From Paenibacillus monticola (GTDB lineage: Bacteria; Bacillota; Bacilli; Paenibacillales; Paenibacillaceae), in NCBI RefSeq assembly GCF_009664975.1, contig NZ_WJXB01000007.1, positions 1 through 64,000 on the forward strand: a stretch of 64,000 bases of DNA, given 5' to 3'. The translations under genes and the position numbers were made by a program. Positions within the stretch are counted from its first letter, which is position 1. Each line of letters opens with the position of its first letter. Below the pieces are notes generated by a model. The model made no database searches, was not told the origin of the DNA, and was given only the letters and a program-made list of their open reading frames with translations. This document shows positions 27,433 to 36,321 of the stretch, in pieces.

Positions 27433-27582
27433 GGTGGAGAAATTCCTCCTATAATCAAAGCAATGCAAGCATTCATTCAAACCAATTATTCTGCAAAGCT
27501 TACGCTGGATGTATTGGCTCAATATGCTTCTATAAGCAAATATCATTTTGCCAAGTTAGGCTGGCGGATCAGACTAATTTGA
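27433..27582 (+). pseudogene. Fragment of an AraC-family regulator
   Basis: One frame reads IKAMQAFIQTNYSAKLTLDV followed by LAQYASISKYHFAK, the first helix-turn-helix of an AraC regulator. It then runs into unrelated sequence and stops. No start, sensor domain or second helix-turn-helix remains. The rest of the 27277-27752 gap shows nothing except the minus-strand terminator. Confidence 0.6.
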
Positions 27583-27627
27583 CAGGGGTAACACCTAATA
27601 CCTGCTGATAAGGCCGCAAAAAAAATC

Positions 27628-27664
27628 AAAAAAAAAACGCCCTGTCAACCTAAGCTAACAGAGC
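27628..27664 (-). terminator. Terminator of the mannanase gene
   Basis: On the minus strand GCTCTGTTA and TGACAGGGC form a 9-bp stem (with G-T pairs) followed by a run of T (A on the plus strand at 27628-27637). Confidence 0.75.
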
Positions 27665-27752
27665 GATTTGCCGATTATTCTAACTATGCGCCGATGCTTC
27701 CGATCAGTGTGATTTCCGCCTTATCATGATTGTAAGTCCGAACAAGTATGAC

Positions 27753-29300
27753 TTATTGTACAGTTACACTATCTACATAAATGGCCGATTGACCGCTGCT
27801 GTTAGAGGAAGCACGAAACTCAACCCCGATCTCTTTAACATCGGATAAATCAGGAACATTACTAAGTGACAGTGTCAATGTTGAGCCTGTCGAATTAATA
27901 GATGTATTTCCGCCATCATACCATGTCCAGCCCGATCCAGTCTTCACGTACAGCTTGGCTGATATTCCGCTGCCGATACTTCCCCATGTTGCGTGCTTTA
28001 CTGTTGCTTTAAGGCTACTCTTTCCTGATAAGTTATGATACCCAGTGTAATAGAGCGTGTGCGTGGAACCTGAGGCTAAGTTAACATCTGCTTTCATAGA
28101 GTTTGTTCCGGCGGCTTTCCATTCACTGGTCACCCATGGTCCGCCCGATATATTGCTTCCAGACCAGCCCGAAATTCCGGATTCAAAATCATATAAGGTT
28201 GTCACTGTACCTCCCGGTGTAGCGGTTGGTGATGGTGTCGTAGTCGGTGTTGGAGTAGAAGTCGGTGTTGAAGTAGAAGTCGGACTCGGCGTTGAAGTCG
28301 GACTTTGCGTCGGAGTCCCTCCCCCGAACACACCGCTTAGTATGGATGTTGCTTTGATGCCATAACTGCCGTTCACGACGGTCTTACCGAAGGAAGTAAG
28401 TGAGCTTCCTGCCCAATCGTTGGTCATATCGAGATAGGCCAAGTCGCTGCTGTTCCCCTTCCAGGACCAGGCCAGCCAACCGACGCTCTTCTGCTGAGAA
28501 TAGCTCATAATCGTTGCTTCGTCCACGTCGCCATTTGTATGCTGTCCGCCAAACTCACCGATAATGAGGGCAAGATTCTTGTTCAGCACTCCGTCGATAT
28601 TGGATTTGACTGTAGCTGCATTGCCGCCAGCATATTCATACATGTGTATGGAGAAAACTGTATTCTTTAAAGTATCCGAATTCAGGACTTCCGTTCCGTA
28701 ATTGATGACCGAAGCCGGATATTGACCCCAGCCAGCCGAGTCAACAATCAGTGTGTGATTCAGACCGGCATTGCGCAGCTTGGGTATAGCCTGTTTATAA
28801 CCGCTAGCCCATGCCGGCCCATCCCATGTTCCGTACCATTCATTGGCGATATTGATGATCACGCGATCTTCTTTTCCGATAAGGGCATTCTTTATGCTAA
28901 TCCAGTAATTTACGGCGTTGTCCAAATCTGTGAGACTATCACTGCCTGTAGCATCATGCACCTCCAGCACGGCGATCAGCTTGTTTTGTTCACAGAGACT
29001 AATGATATTTTTGACGGCGTCTACATCATCGTAAGTCCACTTATGCCCGTCTGACAATACAATTCGAACCGCATTGGCACCCGTTTTGGCTATGGCCGGA
29101 ATTGCGGTAGACAGCTGATCCTTGTACCAAGTGTGTGCATGATTAACGCCTCGCATTACAAAAGGTTTTCCGGTAGCATCCATTAATTTGGTTCCGCTTA
29201 CATAAAATCCGCTGGCAGCGTGGGCATCTTTTGGAACCAGTCCGATCAAAGATAAAACCAGTAAAAATGCCGTCAATGTTATCGACCACTTGCGTATCAC
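27753..29300 (-). CDS. Secreted endo-beta-1,4-mannanase, GH5 (subfamily 8-like) with binding domain
   Basis: It cuts beta-mannan backbones outside the cell. Signal peptide to about AHA|ASG, catalytic barrel to about residue 315 with NEWYG (acid/base Glu 154 counted from the GTG at 29300) and GEFGGQ (nucleophile Glu 249), and IHMYEYAGG. A Thr/Pro/Ser-rich linker follows, then a beta-sandwich of about 150 residues resembling mannanase carbohydrate-binding modules. I prefer the GTG at 29300 because GAGGTGG lies 6 bases upstream; an in-frame ATG at 29315 would add five residues. A second perfect AAGGAGGTGA about 55 bases further upstream has no start codon after it. Sequence style matches Bacillus alkaline mannanases. 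Confidence 0.9.
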   Translation of the reverse strand: MIRKWSITLTAFLLVLSLIGLVPKDAHAASGFYVSGTKLMDATGKPFVMRGVNHAHTWYKDQLSTAIPAIAKTGANAVRIVLSDGHKWTYDDVDAVKNIISLCEQNKLIAVLEVHDATGSDSLTDLDNAVNYWISIKNALIGKEDRVIINIANEWYGTWDGPAWASGYKQAIPKLRNAGLNHTLIVDSAGWGQYPASVINYGTEVLNSDTLKNTVFSIHMYEYAGGNAATVKSNIDGVLNKNLALIIGEFGGQHTNGDVDEATIMSYSQQKSVGWLAWSWKGNSSDLAYLDMTNDWAGSSLTSFGKTVVNGSYGIKATSILSGVFGGGTPTQSPTSTPSPTSTSTPTSTPTPTTTPSPTATPGGTVTTLYDFESGISGWSGSNISGGPWVTSEWKAAGTNSMKADVNLASGSTHTLYYTGYHNLSGKSSLKATVKHATWGSIGSGISAKLYVKTGSGWTWYDGGNTSINSTGSTLTLSLSNVPDLSDVKEIGVEFRASSNSSGQSAIYVDSVTVQ

Positions 29301-29340
29301 CAATAACCACCTCATGAGTTTTATTTATGTAAACCCTCAT

Positions 29341-31111
29341 ATATGAACGATCTTGCCTGAACGTTCACCTCCTTTTTTAAAGTATGAGGGCGACATATAT
29401 ATTTGCACTTTCATAAGCAGGGAATACACTTGTTAGTTGATAGTTATTATATTAGCATAAAATTATTTTGCATCCGTATAACGATTTTGTCTTATTTTCC
29501 TTAAATCCAAATATTTGTATAATAAAAGCGCCTAAATCTAAATGTATCGGTTGAAAGGATAAAAAGTAAACAGTCAAACTTCCGGGATACCAACCCGATA
29601 TAATCTGGTCCCTCCATCTCCTCCAGTTCGCTTAAAGCTCTGCTAATCCCCTACTTTGTAACTTGAGGGCACCGATCATGTGCTCATTCCAAACGATACA
29701 GTCAAATGGCTTTTGGTCATACACGCTAACAATTCCGATCATTCGAGAATGTTAGTTTTGTTATTAATTAAGTTTATAAAATTAGATTCCAGAACAAAAT
29801 ATGCAGCAGTAATTAAATGGTCACTTATCGGACCTGTACTGGACGATCGGATCTTGAAAACTTCCGTGCTACAGATTGTGTCTCAGGATAATGTGATGAA
29901 TCCTCGACATCAGACGATTCACTCCGATTTTCATTTGGAGCCGCGGAACAGGTGCGTTCTTCCCACTATCGGCTGGGTTTCCATATCCCGCTACTCCAGA
30001 GTCATCCATTACTTTAGGGCCATCCGATACAGTCTTTAAAAGTGAATTCCCCTCAGATATTCGTCCACTATGGAGGTATCCCGACAATGTTCCAATCTAT
30101 TGGAACTAGAAGATGACAAATCAGCACTATTCAAAATTACTAATACCAAGATTAATACTATCCAGAAAGCAATCCAACCCCAAGAGATAAAACTCTTAAT
30201 GCAAAGAAGCTCATCGGTACGGACAACCAGTCAATAAAAACCGTATTGACCTCCACTTTCGTATCTTAGAAATCTGCTTCAATGCTTGAATAGACGGAGT
30301 TAAAAACTTTGCCGGAATTCAACTCAGAGATGAATTTCAATAGCCCATGCTGTCCAACAATTGAATACCACCGATTTACTTCATAGCATGCCAGATTGTA
30401 ATTACTCTCCCCTTGGAATCTGCTCTTAAATTGCTTGCTTTCACCTTGTTATTCATCTCCGAACATCCTTTAATGTTTAATGATCTATTTCTATATCAAT
30501 TGGGTAACCCTGATGCCAATTAATATATGAACTACTAATTTCCCGCTTTCATGATATATTTCAGGTTACTTCGATAAGATCCAGTAATATCCATCGTAAG
30601 CATTCACTGAGGTTATCTTTGGACAATCAACTTCTAATTTACGGAACATTTTCAATCAATATCGGGTACAGTCGACATACGTGTAAAATTACCTCATAGG
30701 CTGGATACTACTTCCATTATGAGCTATTTTCTTCTTTTACGGAGTAATACCAGTGTCACCAAGTGCCACCTTGGCTAATCCCGATTGAACAATTGACAAT
30801 TGATGCTTTTCTTAAATTGAATACATATAAATAAAGAGGAAGCCCTTGATAAATAAGGACTTCCTCTTTGGAGTAGTACCAGCGAAGCTGTCACCACCCA
30901 CAAATAATTGGATATATATGTTAGGTAGAGAAACATTCCCGGGATCGGAATCAACATTTTAACGGAAATCCTCGATCATGTCCTGCTTGGTCTTTTTTTC
31001 CATTCTAATGCTTACTACGGCGTTTGTCCTCTAACACGGCTCGAAGAACGTCCTTTCACTTCCCGCAGGAACCCACCCGATCAACGTTAGGAACATCCAT
31101 CTTATGGTAGC
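29341..31111. other. 1.8-kb stretch with no recognisable gene
   Basis: Open frames here are short, lack ribosome sites and resemble no family. One minus-strand stretch near 30180-30290 reads as a hydrophobic peptide (TVFIDWLSVPMSFFALRVLS) that soon stops, so some of the region may be decayed coding sequence. The only clear structure is the hairpin at 30833-30869. Confidence 0.5.
30833..30869 (-). terminator. Strong inverted repeat, probable terminator of the lipase genes
   Basis: AAAGAGGAAGCCCTT (30833-30847) pairs with AAGGACTTCCTCTTT (30855-30869) with one G-T position around a 7-base loop. On the minus strand it is followed by ATTTATAT. It lies about 240 bases downstream of the lipase at 31112-31954. 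Confidence 0.6.
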
Positions 31112-31954
31112 TTATTCTTCGTCTTCTTCCGCACTGCATATTCCTATAAACGGAACACATAATCCCGTATCGGGACAAAACCCCGGGTTATCGGCGCATA
31201 AAGCTTTGGAAAAATCAGGATTCCGACGGCTAAGGAATTTGAAATAGCAGACAATCTCATGATTGCGGACAGGTAAACTGTTCAGCTGGAAAGAGATCGG
31301 AACCTTCGTGTTTACATGCCGATAAAATAAACCGTTCTTGGTAAACGGAGGCGGATACGCATTAGCCGGCAAAGTAGGAATAATGTCATGGACGTTGATA
31401 ATACGAAAACTTTTTTTTACCGTTCGGTTGAACCGGGAAGCGAAATCCGGGTCTCCGACCCGCGGACTGCCGTACGTATACGCGGCAATATTTTGAAACC
31501 GTGTGTTCGCCGAAATATCGAAGGCAGCTAACACGGCTAATGCTCCACCCAAACTGTGGCCTGAAACCATCAGTATTTTGGCTGCGGAAAGCTTGTTCAA
31601 AGCTCCGATCAGCTCATTTCTTGCCGATTGATAGATGCGAGTGAATCCGCGATGGGTGTTTCCGGCATTTCTGACGAAAGGGTACGGTACTTGATATAAA
31701 TCCTGGTCCGACTCATTGTCCTTGAATGTTCGGGTTCCTCTAAAAACTATCACGATATTATTCTTCGACTCCGCGATGTAACCGAATACTTCCTCCTCCG
31801 GCTCCTCGACACCGGCAAGAGCGCGAATGGTGAGGCGAAGCGAATAACCTTTAGGCAACACCAGCTTATCGTACTCAAATTGCTGATAAGACTGCGCGAT
31901 CATGGCCGCAAGCAATATCGCCTCTTCACTGTTGAACATGCCTGAAAGATTCAT
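31112..31954 (-). CDS. Class-3 lipase-like hydrolase with intact serine and Cys-rich tail
   Basis: 280 residues of the Lipase_3 fold: IVIVFRGTRTF (oxyanion strand), SGHSLGGALAVLAAFD with the nucleophile Ser134, AYTYGSPRVGDPDF, NVHDIIP with the probable catalytic Asp, and a late histidine (RHVNTK or RNHEIV). It should hydrolyse acyl esters. It has no signal peptide. The tail holds five cysteines in CADNPGFCPDTGLC...GIC and ends acidic. GGAAGGAG lies upstream of the ATG. Its neighbour at 32055-32882 is a close paralogue with a near-identical tail, indicating a tandem duplication. Confidence 0.85.
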   Translation of the reverse strand: MNLSGMFNSEEAILLAAMIAQSYQQFEYDKLVLPKGYSLRLTIRALAGVEEPEEEVFGYIAESKNNIVIVFRGTRTFKDNESDQDLYQVPYPFVRNAGNTHRGFTRIYQSARNELIGALNKLSAAKILMVSGHSLGGALAVLAAFDISANTRFQNIAAYTYGSPRVGDPDFASRFNRTVKKSFRIINVHDIIPTLPANAYPPPFTKNGLFYRHVNTKVPISFQLNSLPVRNHEIVCYFKFLSRRNPDFSKALCADNPGFCPDTGLCVPFIGICSAEEDEE

Positions 31955-31993
31955 AAAGGCAACTCCTTCCTTGCATTCAAGTCTTTAGCTATT

Positions 31994-32053
31994 AGTCTGT
32001 CCGACATAGGCAAACTGGTGAATCATGATTCACCAAAATCAATCGGACAGACT
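31994..32053. repeat. Nested perfect inverted repeats between the two lipase-like genes
   Basis: Outer arms AGTCTGTCCG (31994-32003) and CGGACAGACT (32044-32053) enclose an 18-bp perfect palindrome, GGTGAATCATGATTCACC (32017-32034). The structure starts 1 base after the upstream gene's stop codon and has no T-run. It could be an intercistronic mRNA stem-loop, a protein-binding site, or the scar of an element. Confidence 0.7.
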
Positions 32054-32054
32054 T

Positions 32055-32882
32055 TCAGCAACCTTCAAACGGAAAACATATGCTGGTATCAGGACAAAAT
32101 CCCGGATTATTGTCGCATAATGATTTGGCAAAAAGAGGATTTTTGCGGCTCAGGTTTTTAAAATAGCAGGCAATTGAGTCATTACGCGGCACATCGTTCA
32201 ATTGAAATGTGATCGGGATCTTCGTTTTTACATGCCGATACGTTAAACCTCTCTTTGTAAATGGAGGCAGATACCTTCGGGCCGGGAAAGTTGGGAATGA
32301 ATCATGAATGTTGACGATTCGCGCACTGTACATTACCGTCCTATTAAAGCGGGAAACGAAGTCAGGGTCTCCGATGCGAGGACTGCCGTACGTGTAGACG
32401 AAAGGATGCTTGAATCCTGTGTTTACCGCAATATCCAAAGCGGCCAGTGTGGCCAAAGCTCCGCCGTAGTTGTGACCGGTAATATACAACTTTTTCGTTG
32501 TCGAAAGCTTGGTTAATTCACGGATGATTTGGTTTCGGGTTGACCGATACAAGCATGTAAAGCCACGCGACGTTTTCCCGCCGTTTTGGACGAAAGGATA
32601 CGGTATCAAAAAGATGTCATACGAGGCAAGAAGATCTGCCGGATACGAAGCGTATCCTCTGAACGCGACAACGATTTGATCCGGCGACTCGGCAATAAAA
32701 CCGAATACAAGCTCCGTAGGATTCTCGACGTCGGCCAAAGCGCGGATCGTAAAGCGAAGCTTGAAGCCTTTGGGCAAAACCAGCTTTCCCTCGAAAAAGA
32801 ACGGGTAAGTCTGATAGCTCATCGCTGAGAGAAATATGGCTGTTTTGCTGTTAAAAATAGGTGGTTTGTATGCGAAACCCAT
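32055..32882 (-). CDS. Class-3 lipase paralogue lacking the catalytic serine
   Basis: 275 residues, similar along the whole length to the downstream lipase: IVVAFRGYASY, AYTYGSPRIGDPDF-like (VYTYGSPRIGDPDF), NIHDSFPTFP and tail CDNNPGFCPDTSICFPFEGC. The nucleophile elbow reads TGHNYGGAL, with Asn138 where the paralogue has Ser134. By family knowledge this should abolish lipase activity. The frame is intact, so the protein is probably still made and may serve a binding or regulatory role. The ATG is preceded by GGTGAG. Confidence 0.8.
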   Translation of the reverse strand: MGFAYKPPIFNSKTAIFLSAMSYQTYPFFFEGKLVLPKGFKLRFTIRALADVENPTELVFGFIAESPDQIVVAFRGYASYPADLLASYDIFLIPYPFVQNGGKTSRGFTCLYRSTRNQIIRELTKLSTTKKLYITGHNYGGALATLAALDIAVNTGFKHPFVYTYGSPRIGDPDFVSRFNRTVMYSARIVNIHDSFPTFPARRYLPPFTKRGLTYRHVKTKIPITFQLNDVPRNDSIACYFKNLSRKNPLFAKSLCDNNPGFCPDTSICFPFEGC

Positions 32883-32915
32883 CTCACCATTTCCTTTCTG
32901 CTTTTAGAGGCTTAT

Positions 32916-33285
32916 TCATAGTCTTCTTCCTCCGCTCGACTCAACATCAATTTCTGTCTCAAATCCGGTGCGAGGGGTGCTTTTTACTGATAATGACAAT
33001 GTATCAAGCGGTAACCCCACCCATTCATTTTTAAACGCTCGATAAGATAAATTTTGACCTGGAAACTGCATATCATATAAGAAATTCAATGAAGGATTAT
33101 TCTCGGTATTACCGGCATTTTTATATTCAGAAACATATGGTTCCTGTCCCCATCCAACGAATTGATTTCCGTTCGATAGTTCTTGAACATTTCCCTAACT
33201 TGGAACTTTTAGCGCCGGATCGTGATAGTGTCCCGGGCCCATAGCCGGAGAGCTGGGTGTCGCACAACAAGCATCATCAAACATA
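32916..33285 (-). pseudogene. Remnant of an arylsulfotransferase-type protein
   Basis: On the minus strand MFDDACCATPSSPAMGPG runs to a stop at 33196-33198. Directly after it the same frame continues GNVQELSNGNQFVGWGQEPY, then YKNAGN and later LSYRAFKNEWVGLP, to the stop at 32916. This is the order of the C-terminal part of ASST-family proteins (a GNvqeLpNGN motif, then YRAf..W.G.P). The centre is deleted and interrupted and most of the N-terminus is missing. Confidence 0.6.
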
Positions 33286-33303
33286 CTGATTCTATTTCCA
33301 GAT

Positions 33304-33486
33304 CTATGCCGCGTTAGTTATCAAAACTCCATCTGCAGGACCTCCATACGGAGATAAATCTTCCGGCACTTGTTTCAGAGCAGTAAACAAAGCTGTATTT
33401 TGTTTCGTAATCGTAAATTCGTGAAGATCAGAAGTGAACCCCTCTAGAGCAGTGAGTGTCTTGATCACTTGATAATGCTGATCCAT
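33304..33486 (-). CDS. 60-residue peptide, possible RiPP precursor or orphan
   Basis: Starts MDQHYQVIKTLTALEGFTSD and ends GGPADGVLITNAA. AGAGGAG lies 6 bases before the ATG at 33486 (another in-frame ATG is at 33492). No known family. It lies 18 bases after the PqqD-like gene on the same strand, which is why a ribosomally made, modified peptide is considered. It has no double-Gly, Cys/Ser/Thr-rich core or lasso signature that would support this directly. Confidence 0.4.
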   Translation of the reverse strand: MDQHYQVIKTLTALEGFTSDLHEFTITKQNTALFTALKQVPEDLSPYGGPADGVLITNAA

Positions 33487-33504
33487 AGTCATCTCCTCTT
33501 ATTG

Positions 33505-33957
33505 TTAATGGTCCTTGATTATTAATATGAAACTCATCCTTAAATAATGATGTCGCCGTCTGGCGAGATGCGAGCATAGCTTACAGAACTTGCACAATTC
33601 GCTTTTGAATTTGCTTTTCTGGGGTTCGCCGACAGTGTACCGTAAATATACGCTAAGCCCTTCGTGTCTGGGATTGGCATCATCCTCTTTTCTTATTATT
33701 AAATCTTCAATGTCCAATCCGAAAATAAAATCCACAAGATCTTCATCACTAAGTTCAACACTAATTTCCTCTTTTAGTCTATACAAATAACCATTCATGG
33801 TAATTCCCTTCCAAATATCCGAACCGATATTGTTTAATGTATAAAACATATCGTTCTTTTTATTGAGTATAAAAACTAAATTTTCCTGTTCAATTATCTG
33901 CCATGATATATGGGCTGAAGGCTCGTTTAAGGCGTCGTAGAACAAAACTCTTTTCAA
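33505..33957 (-). CDS. PqqD-like (RiPP recognition element) protein
   Basis: 150 residues. The N-terminal 85 fit the PqqD fold: ENLVFILNKKNDMFYTLNNI, then GSDIWKGI, a helix, and LVDFIFGLDIEDLI. PqqD-like domains bind leader peptides of RiPP precursors. The remaining 60 residues are basic with CKFCKLC and match nothing I know; they may be a decayed or frame-shifted end. The TTG start overlaps the stop codon of the small peptide upstream (TTGA), so the two are translationally coupled. No cyclase, radical-SAM or protease gene is nearby, so the locus is probably incomplete. Confidence 0.6.
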   Translation of the reverse strand: MKRVLFYDALNEPSAHISWQIIEQENLVFILNKKNDMFYTLNNIGSDIWKGITMNGYLYRLKEEISVELSDEDLVDFIFGLDIEDLIIRKEDDANPRHEGLSVYLRYTVGEPQKSKFKSELCKFCKLCSHLARRRHHYLRMSFILIIKDH

Positions 33958-34064
33958 GCAAATCCATATGCCGCCAGCTGAGAAGCACTGTACGAGCCGG
34001 CGTTTGAGACTAGCTCCTCTATATCCTTGAAATGGTCCTCCAGGTTATGGACGGTGAAATCCAT
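33954..34064 (-). CDS. 36-residue peptide coupled to the PqqD-like gene
   Basis: Translates as MDFTVHNLEDHFKDIEELVS then NAGSYSASQLAAYGFA. An acidic helical N-half followed by a small Gly/Ser/Ala/Tyr-rich end is a shape seen in RiPP precursors. The stop codon overlaps the next start by 4 bases. Against it: no ribosome site precedes the ATG and an in-frame stop lies just upstream, so it may be the last piece of a decayed larger gene. Confidence 0.35.
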   Translation of the reverse strand: MDFTVHNLEDHFKDIEELVSNAGSYSASQLAAYGFA

Positions 34065-34210
34065 TCGATGATAAAAATTTCATGCTTGATGTATTATTAC
34101 TACGCCGGATCAAAAGGTGAACTTTAATCACTAACGCAATTAGCAATTGATCTTTTATATGTAGGCATTTTCATGCATTGTTCATTGATACAAATGTTCC
34201 TACATAAAAA

Positions 34211-34238
34211 AGAAAAGCTTGATATAACAAGCTTTTCT
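34211..34238 (-). terminator. Terminator of the GH120 gene
   Basis: AGAAAAGCTTG and CAAGCTTTTCT form a perfect 11-bp stem with a 6-base loop, followed on the minus strand by TTTTTTA. Confidence 0.85.
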
Positions 34239-34296
34239 CAAATAAGTTATGCAGGTAACTCCCCTTTCCATGCAGCAGATATAAGATACTGTATTT

Positions 34297-36321
34297 CTAC
34301 AGAACAATCTTTACCGGACTATTGTCAAATATTTCAAACGGTCCAGGTGTTGCATTTTTTTCTGGGCGTAGCTTATGAAAGAAGTCGTGGTCGAAACGGT
34401 AAGAAGATCCATCCGGTTCCTCATAGTACATCTCAGCGTGATGGCTTCTGCCGAGAAGATCAGTGGTGACTACCGTGGGAGCTGCAGCACGTATTATTTC
34501 AGGGCTGTGAACATGCACTTGTACCCTGCAAGTAGCGGGATCGATTTCGATCTCGATCCCGTTGTTGACATAAACCTTTGCATTTGACTCATGACTACTT
34601 GGCACTGCGCCTTTCAAATAGAGATTGCCCTGTATCGTAACGGGGAGTGCCATCTTATCGGGCTGCAATGGCTTTCCGGATTCCTCTAAAGCCGCAATTT
34701 CTTCCTTGGTATATTCCCACCACCGCTTTTGAAGAGTATTCGGATAATCGCTGTAGCCGCCCAGTCCGACAGGATGAAGGTAACAGCGAGAATTGTCTGG
34801 TACACCGTCCATCACTGCGGTACCGCCGTAATCCATATCCTCCCTTGGAGTCAGCGGAAGGTGTTCGAAAAAGGTCATAGGCAGCGGCTCTTTGCCCGGA
34901 TCGTCATCACCTATAAATAGGTTATTGTAATACCTGTCGTCGCCGCCCGTGATGTTGCTGTACCCGGCAATAGCTGTCTCATGAGGCATATGGTAAGGAG
35001 TATAGCGGGTAAGCTCAGAGCGCACCACAAATCTGCCGGCAAACAGATTGTGAACAAACGCACCGCCTTGGGCCATATTGCGGAAATTCATAGGCGATAG
35101 GAACAGGTTATGATCCACCATATAAGGGCCGTGGCAGACCTCCACAAAGAGATCCTCGGACAGATTGTCATAAAAGATATTTCGGCTGATGCGGGTGCCT
35201 TGTGCCTGCCAATCCAGCCAAAGTGCTCGGTAGCAACTGTAGATGACATTCTCGCAAATCTGGGTATCCAGTGAGGCATGGAGTTTGATTCCCCCCACTT
35301 CTGCACCGTGGAAGATACGCTTGTGGTGAATATTATAAATGCGGTTCTGGTAGATCCGGCTAAAAGCAGCACCTAAATGTCCAACGATTCCAGCCTGTTC
35401 ACAATCATGAATTACATTGTTGCGGACAATATGGCTTCCGATATGATCCTTGTGCCAATCCTTGCGCAATGCACGGAAAATAACCTCCTGCTCCCGTTGC
35501 GTTCCGCCTTTGCTGCGATTGTCCGAATATTCGTTCTGCCCGGTAGATATTTCTTTGCCTAGGCTGATACCTGTACATTTAGACTCGTTGATCAGGTTAT
35601 TCTCAATAATCCAGCCTTTACTCCAATGGGGACCTATAAGCCCTTCTTGCAAAGCCGTTGGCGGTGCCCACTGGGGGGACGCTTGCCGGAGAGTAAAGCC
35701 CCTGACGGTAATGTAGCTGCGGCCGGTTTTCTCAGGCCAGAAGCAATAAGGACGCACATTGATTTCTACATTCTCTTGGCGGGGGTCCTTGCCTCCGAAG
35801 TTCGCCCATAGGGTGGTGGTAGTTGAGCTTACTTCCGCGTACCATTGCATCAAAGAATCCTCCGCATATTTGGCCTGCGGCCAAACCTGTGGATTGTGCA
35901 GTTTGTTAACGCTATCACTTTCATATAGGGATTTTCCGTCAAGATACACATCCCCCAGATGCGGCTCGAACGCACCTTCAAACAACCAATCACCGTGCAA
36001 TTTAGTCTGATAGGGGTTGCGGATGACAAATAGACTGTTTGGCACCTCCGCCCTCCAGACACCGTCCCCCTCGTCTGTCCAGTCAGCCACAGGCTCAGCA
36101 CCCGTGATAACCACTTCTCCATCCCCGGCAGACTGGTATACAATCTTCTGTTCCTTTGTTCCTCCATTGGCCGGGTTGACCCATTCCCTGTAAACACCGG
36201 CATGCACGGTAATGATATCTCCCGGCTCCGCTATAGCCGCAGCGCGGGAAATCGTGCGGAAAGGTTGTGCCTCCGTACCCGACGCTTGATCGCTTCCTCG
36301 AATTGCAACATGATATTCCAC
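34297..36321 (-). CDS. GH120-type beta-xylosidase, parallel beta-helix
   Basis: About 674 residues, cytoplasmic (no signal peptide). It starts EYHVAIRGSD and AGVYREWVNPANGG, a right-handed beta-helix with later motifs IGPHWSKGWIIENN, GGIKLHASLD, LWLDWQAQGTR and VEVCHGPY. I recall the same order in the GH120 xylosidase XylC, whose nucleophile Asp and acid/base Glu would be Asp370 and Glu394 here. It should release xylose from short xylo-oligosaccharides taken up by the cell. The GTG at 36321 has AAAGGGTGG just upstream; an in-frame ATG at 36360 gives an unlikely extension. Next to a GH127 arabinofuranosidase gene. Confidence 0.85.
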   Translation of the reverse strand: MEYHVAIRGSDQASGTEAQPFRTISRAAAIAEPGDIITVHAGVYREWVNPANGGTKEQKIVYQSAGDGEVVITGAEPVADWTDEGDGVWRAEVPNSLFVIRNPYQTKLHGDWLFEGAFEPHLGDVYLDGKSLYESDSVNKLHNPQVWPQAKYAEDSLMQWYAEVSSTTTTLWANFGGKDPRQENVEINVRPYCFWPEKTGRSYITVRGFTLRQASPQWAPPTALQEGLIGPHWSKGWIIENNLINESKCTGISLGKEISTGQNEYSDNRSKGGTQREQEVIFRALRKDWHKDHIGSHIVRNNVIHDCEQAGIVGHLGAAFSRIYQNRIYNIHHKRIFHGAEVGGIKLHASLDTQICENVIYSCYRALWLDWQAQGTRISRNIFYDNLSEDLFVEVCHGPYMVDHNLFLSPMNFRNMAQGGAFVHNLFAGRFVVRSELTRYTPYHMPHETAIAGYSNITGGDDRYYNNLFIGDDDPGKEPLPMTFFEHLPLTPREDMDYGGTAVMDGVPDNSRCYLHPVGLGGYSDYPNTLQKRWWEYTKEEIAALEESGKPLQPDKMALPVTIQGNLYLKGAVPSSHESNAKVYVNNGIEIEIDPATCRVQVHVHSPEIIRAAAPTVVTTDLLGRSHHAEMYYEEPDGSSYRFDHDFFHKLRPEKNATPGPFEIFDNSPVKIVL

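Noticed and set aside
28170..28320. CRISPR or tandem repeat array
   Set aside because: The repeats are codons of a Thr/Pro/Ser protein linker, with irregular units and no spacers.
28057..28365. Plus-strand open frame rich in Val/Gly opposite the mannanase linker
   Set aside because: It is the reverse reading of the Thr/Pro/Ser linker repeats; no ribosome site and no family.
29143..29340. 65-residue frame overlapping the mannanase start, Cys-rich
   Set aside because: It overlaps the signal peptide of the mannanase in another frame and has no family; kept only as a note about the unused AAGGAGGTGA upstream.
29680..30039. 119-residue plus-strand frame in the empty region
   Set aside because: No ribosome site, no recognisable motif, random-looking composition.
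33954..34064. Lasso-peptide precursor
   Set aside because: After the glycine the peptide has no Asp/Glu at ring position 7-9, and no lasso cyclase or protease gene is present.
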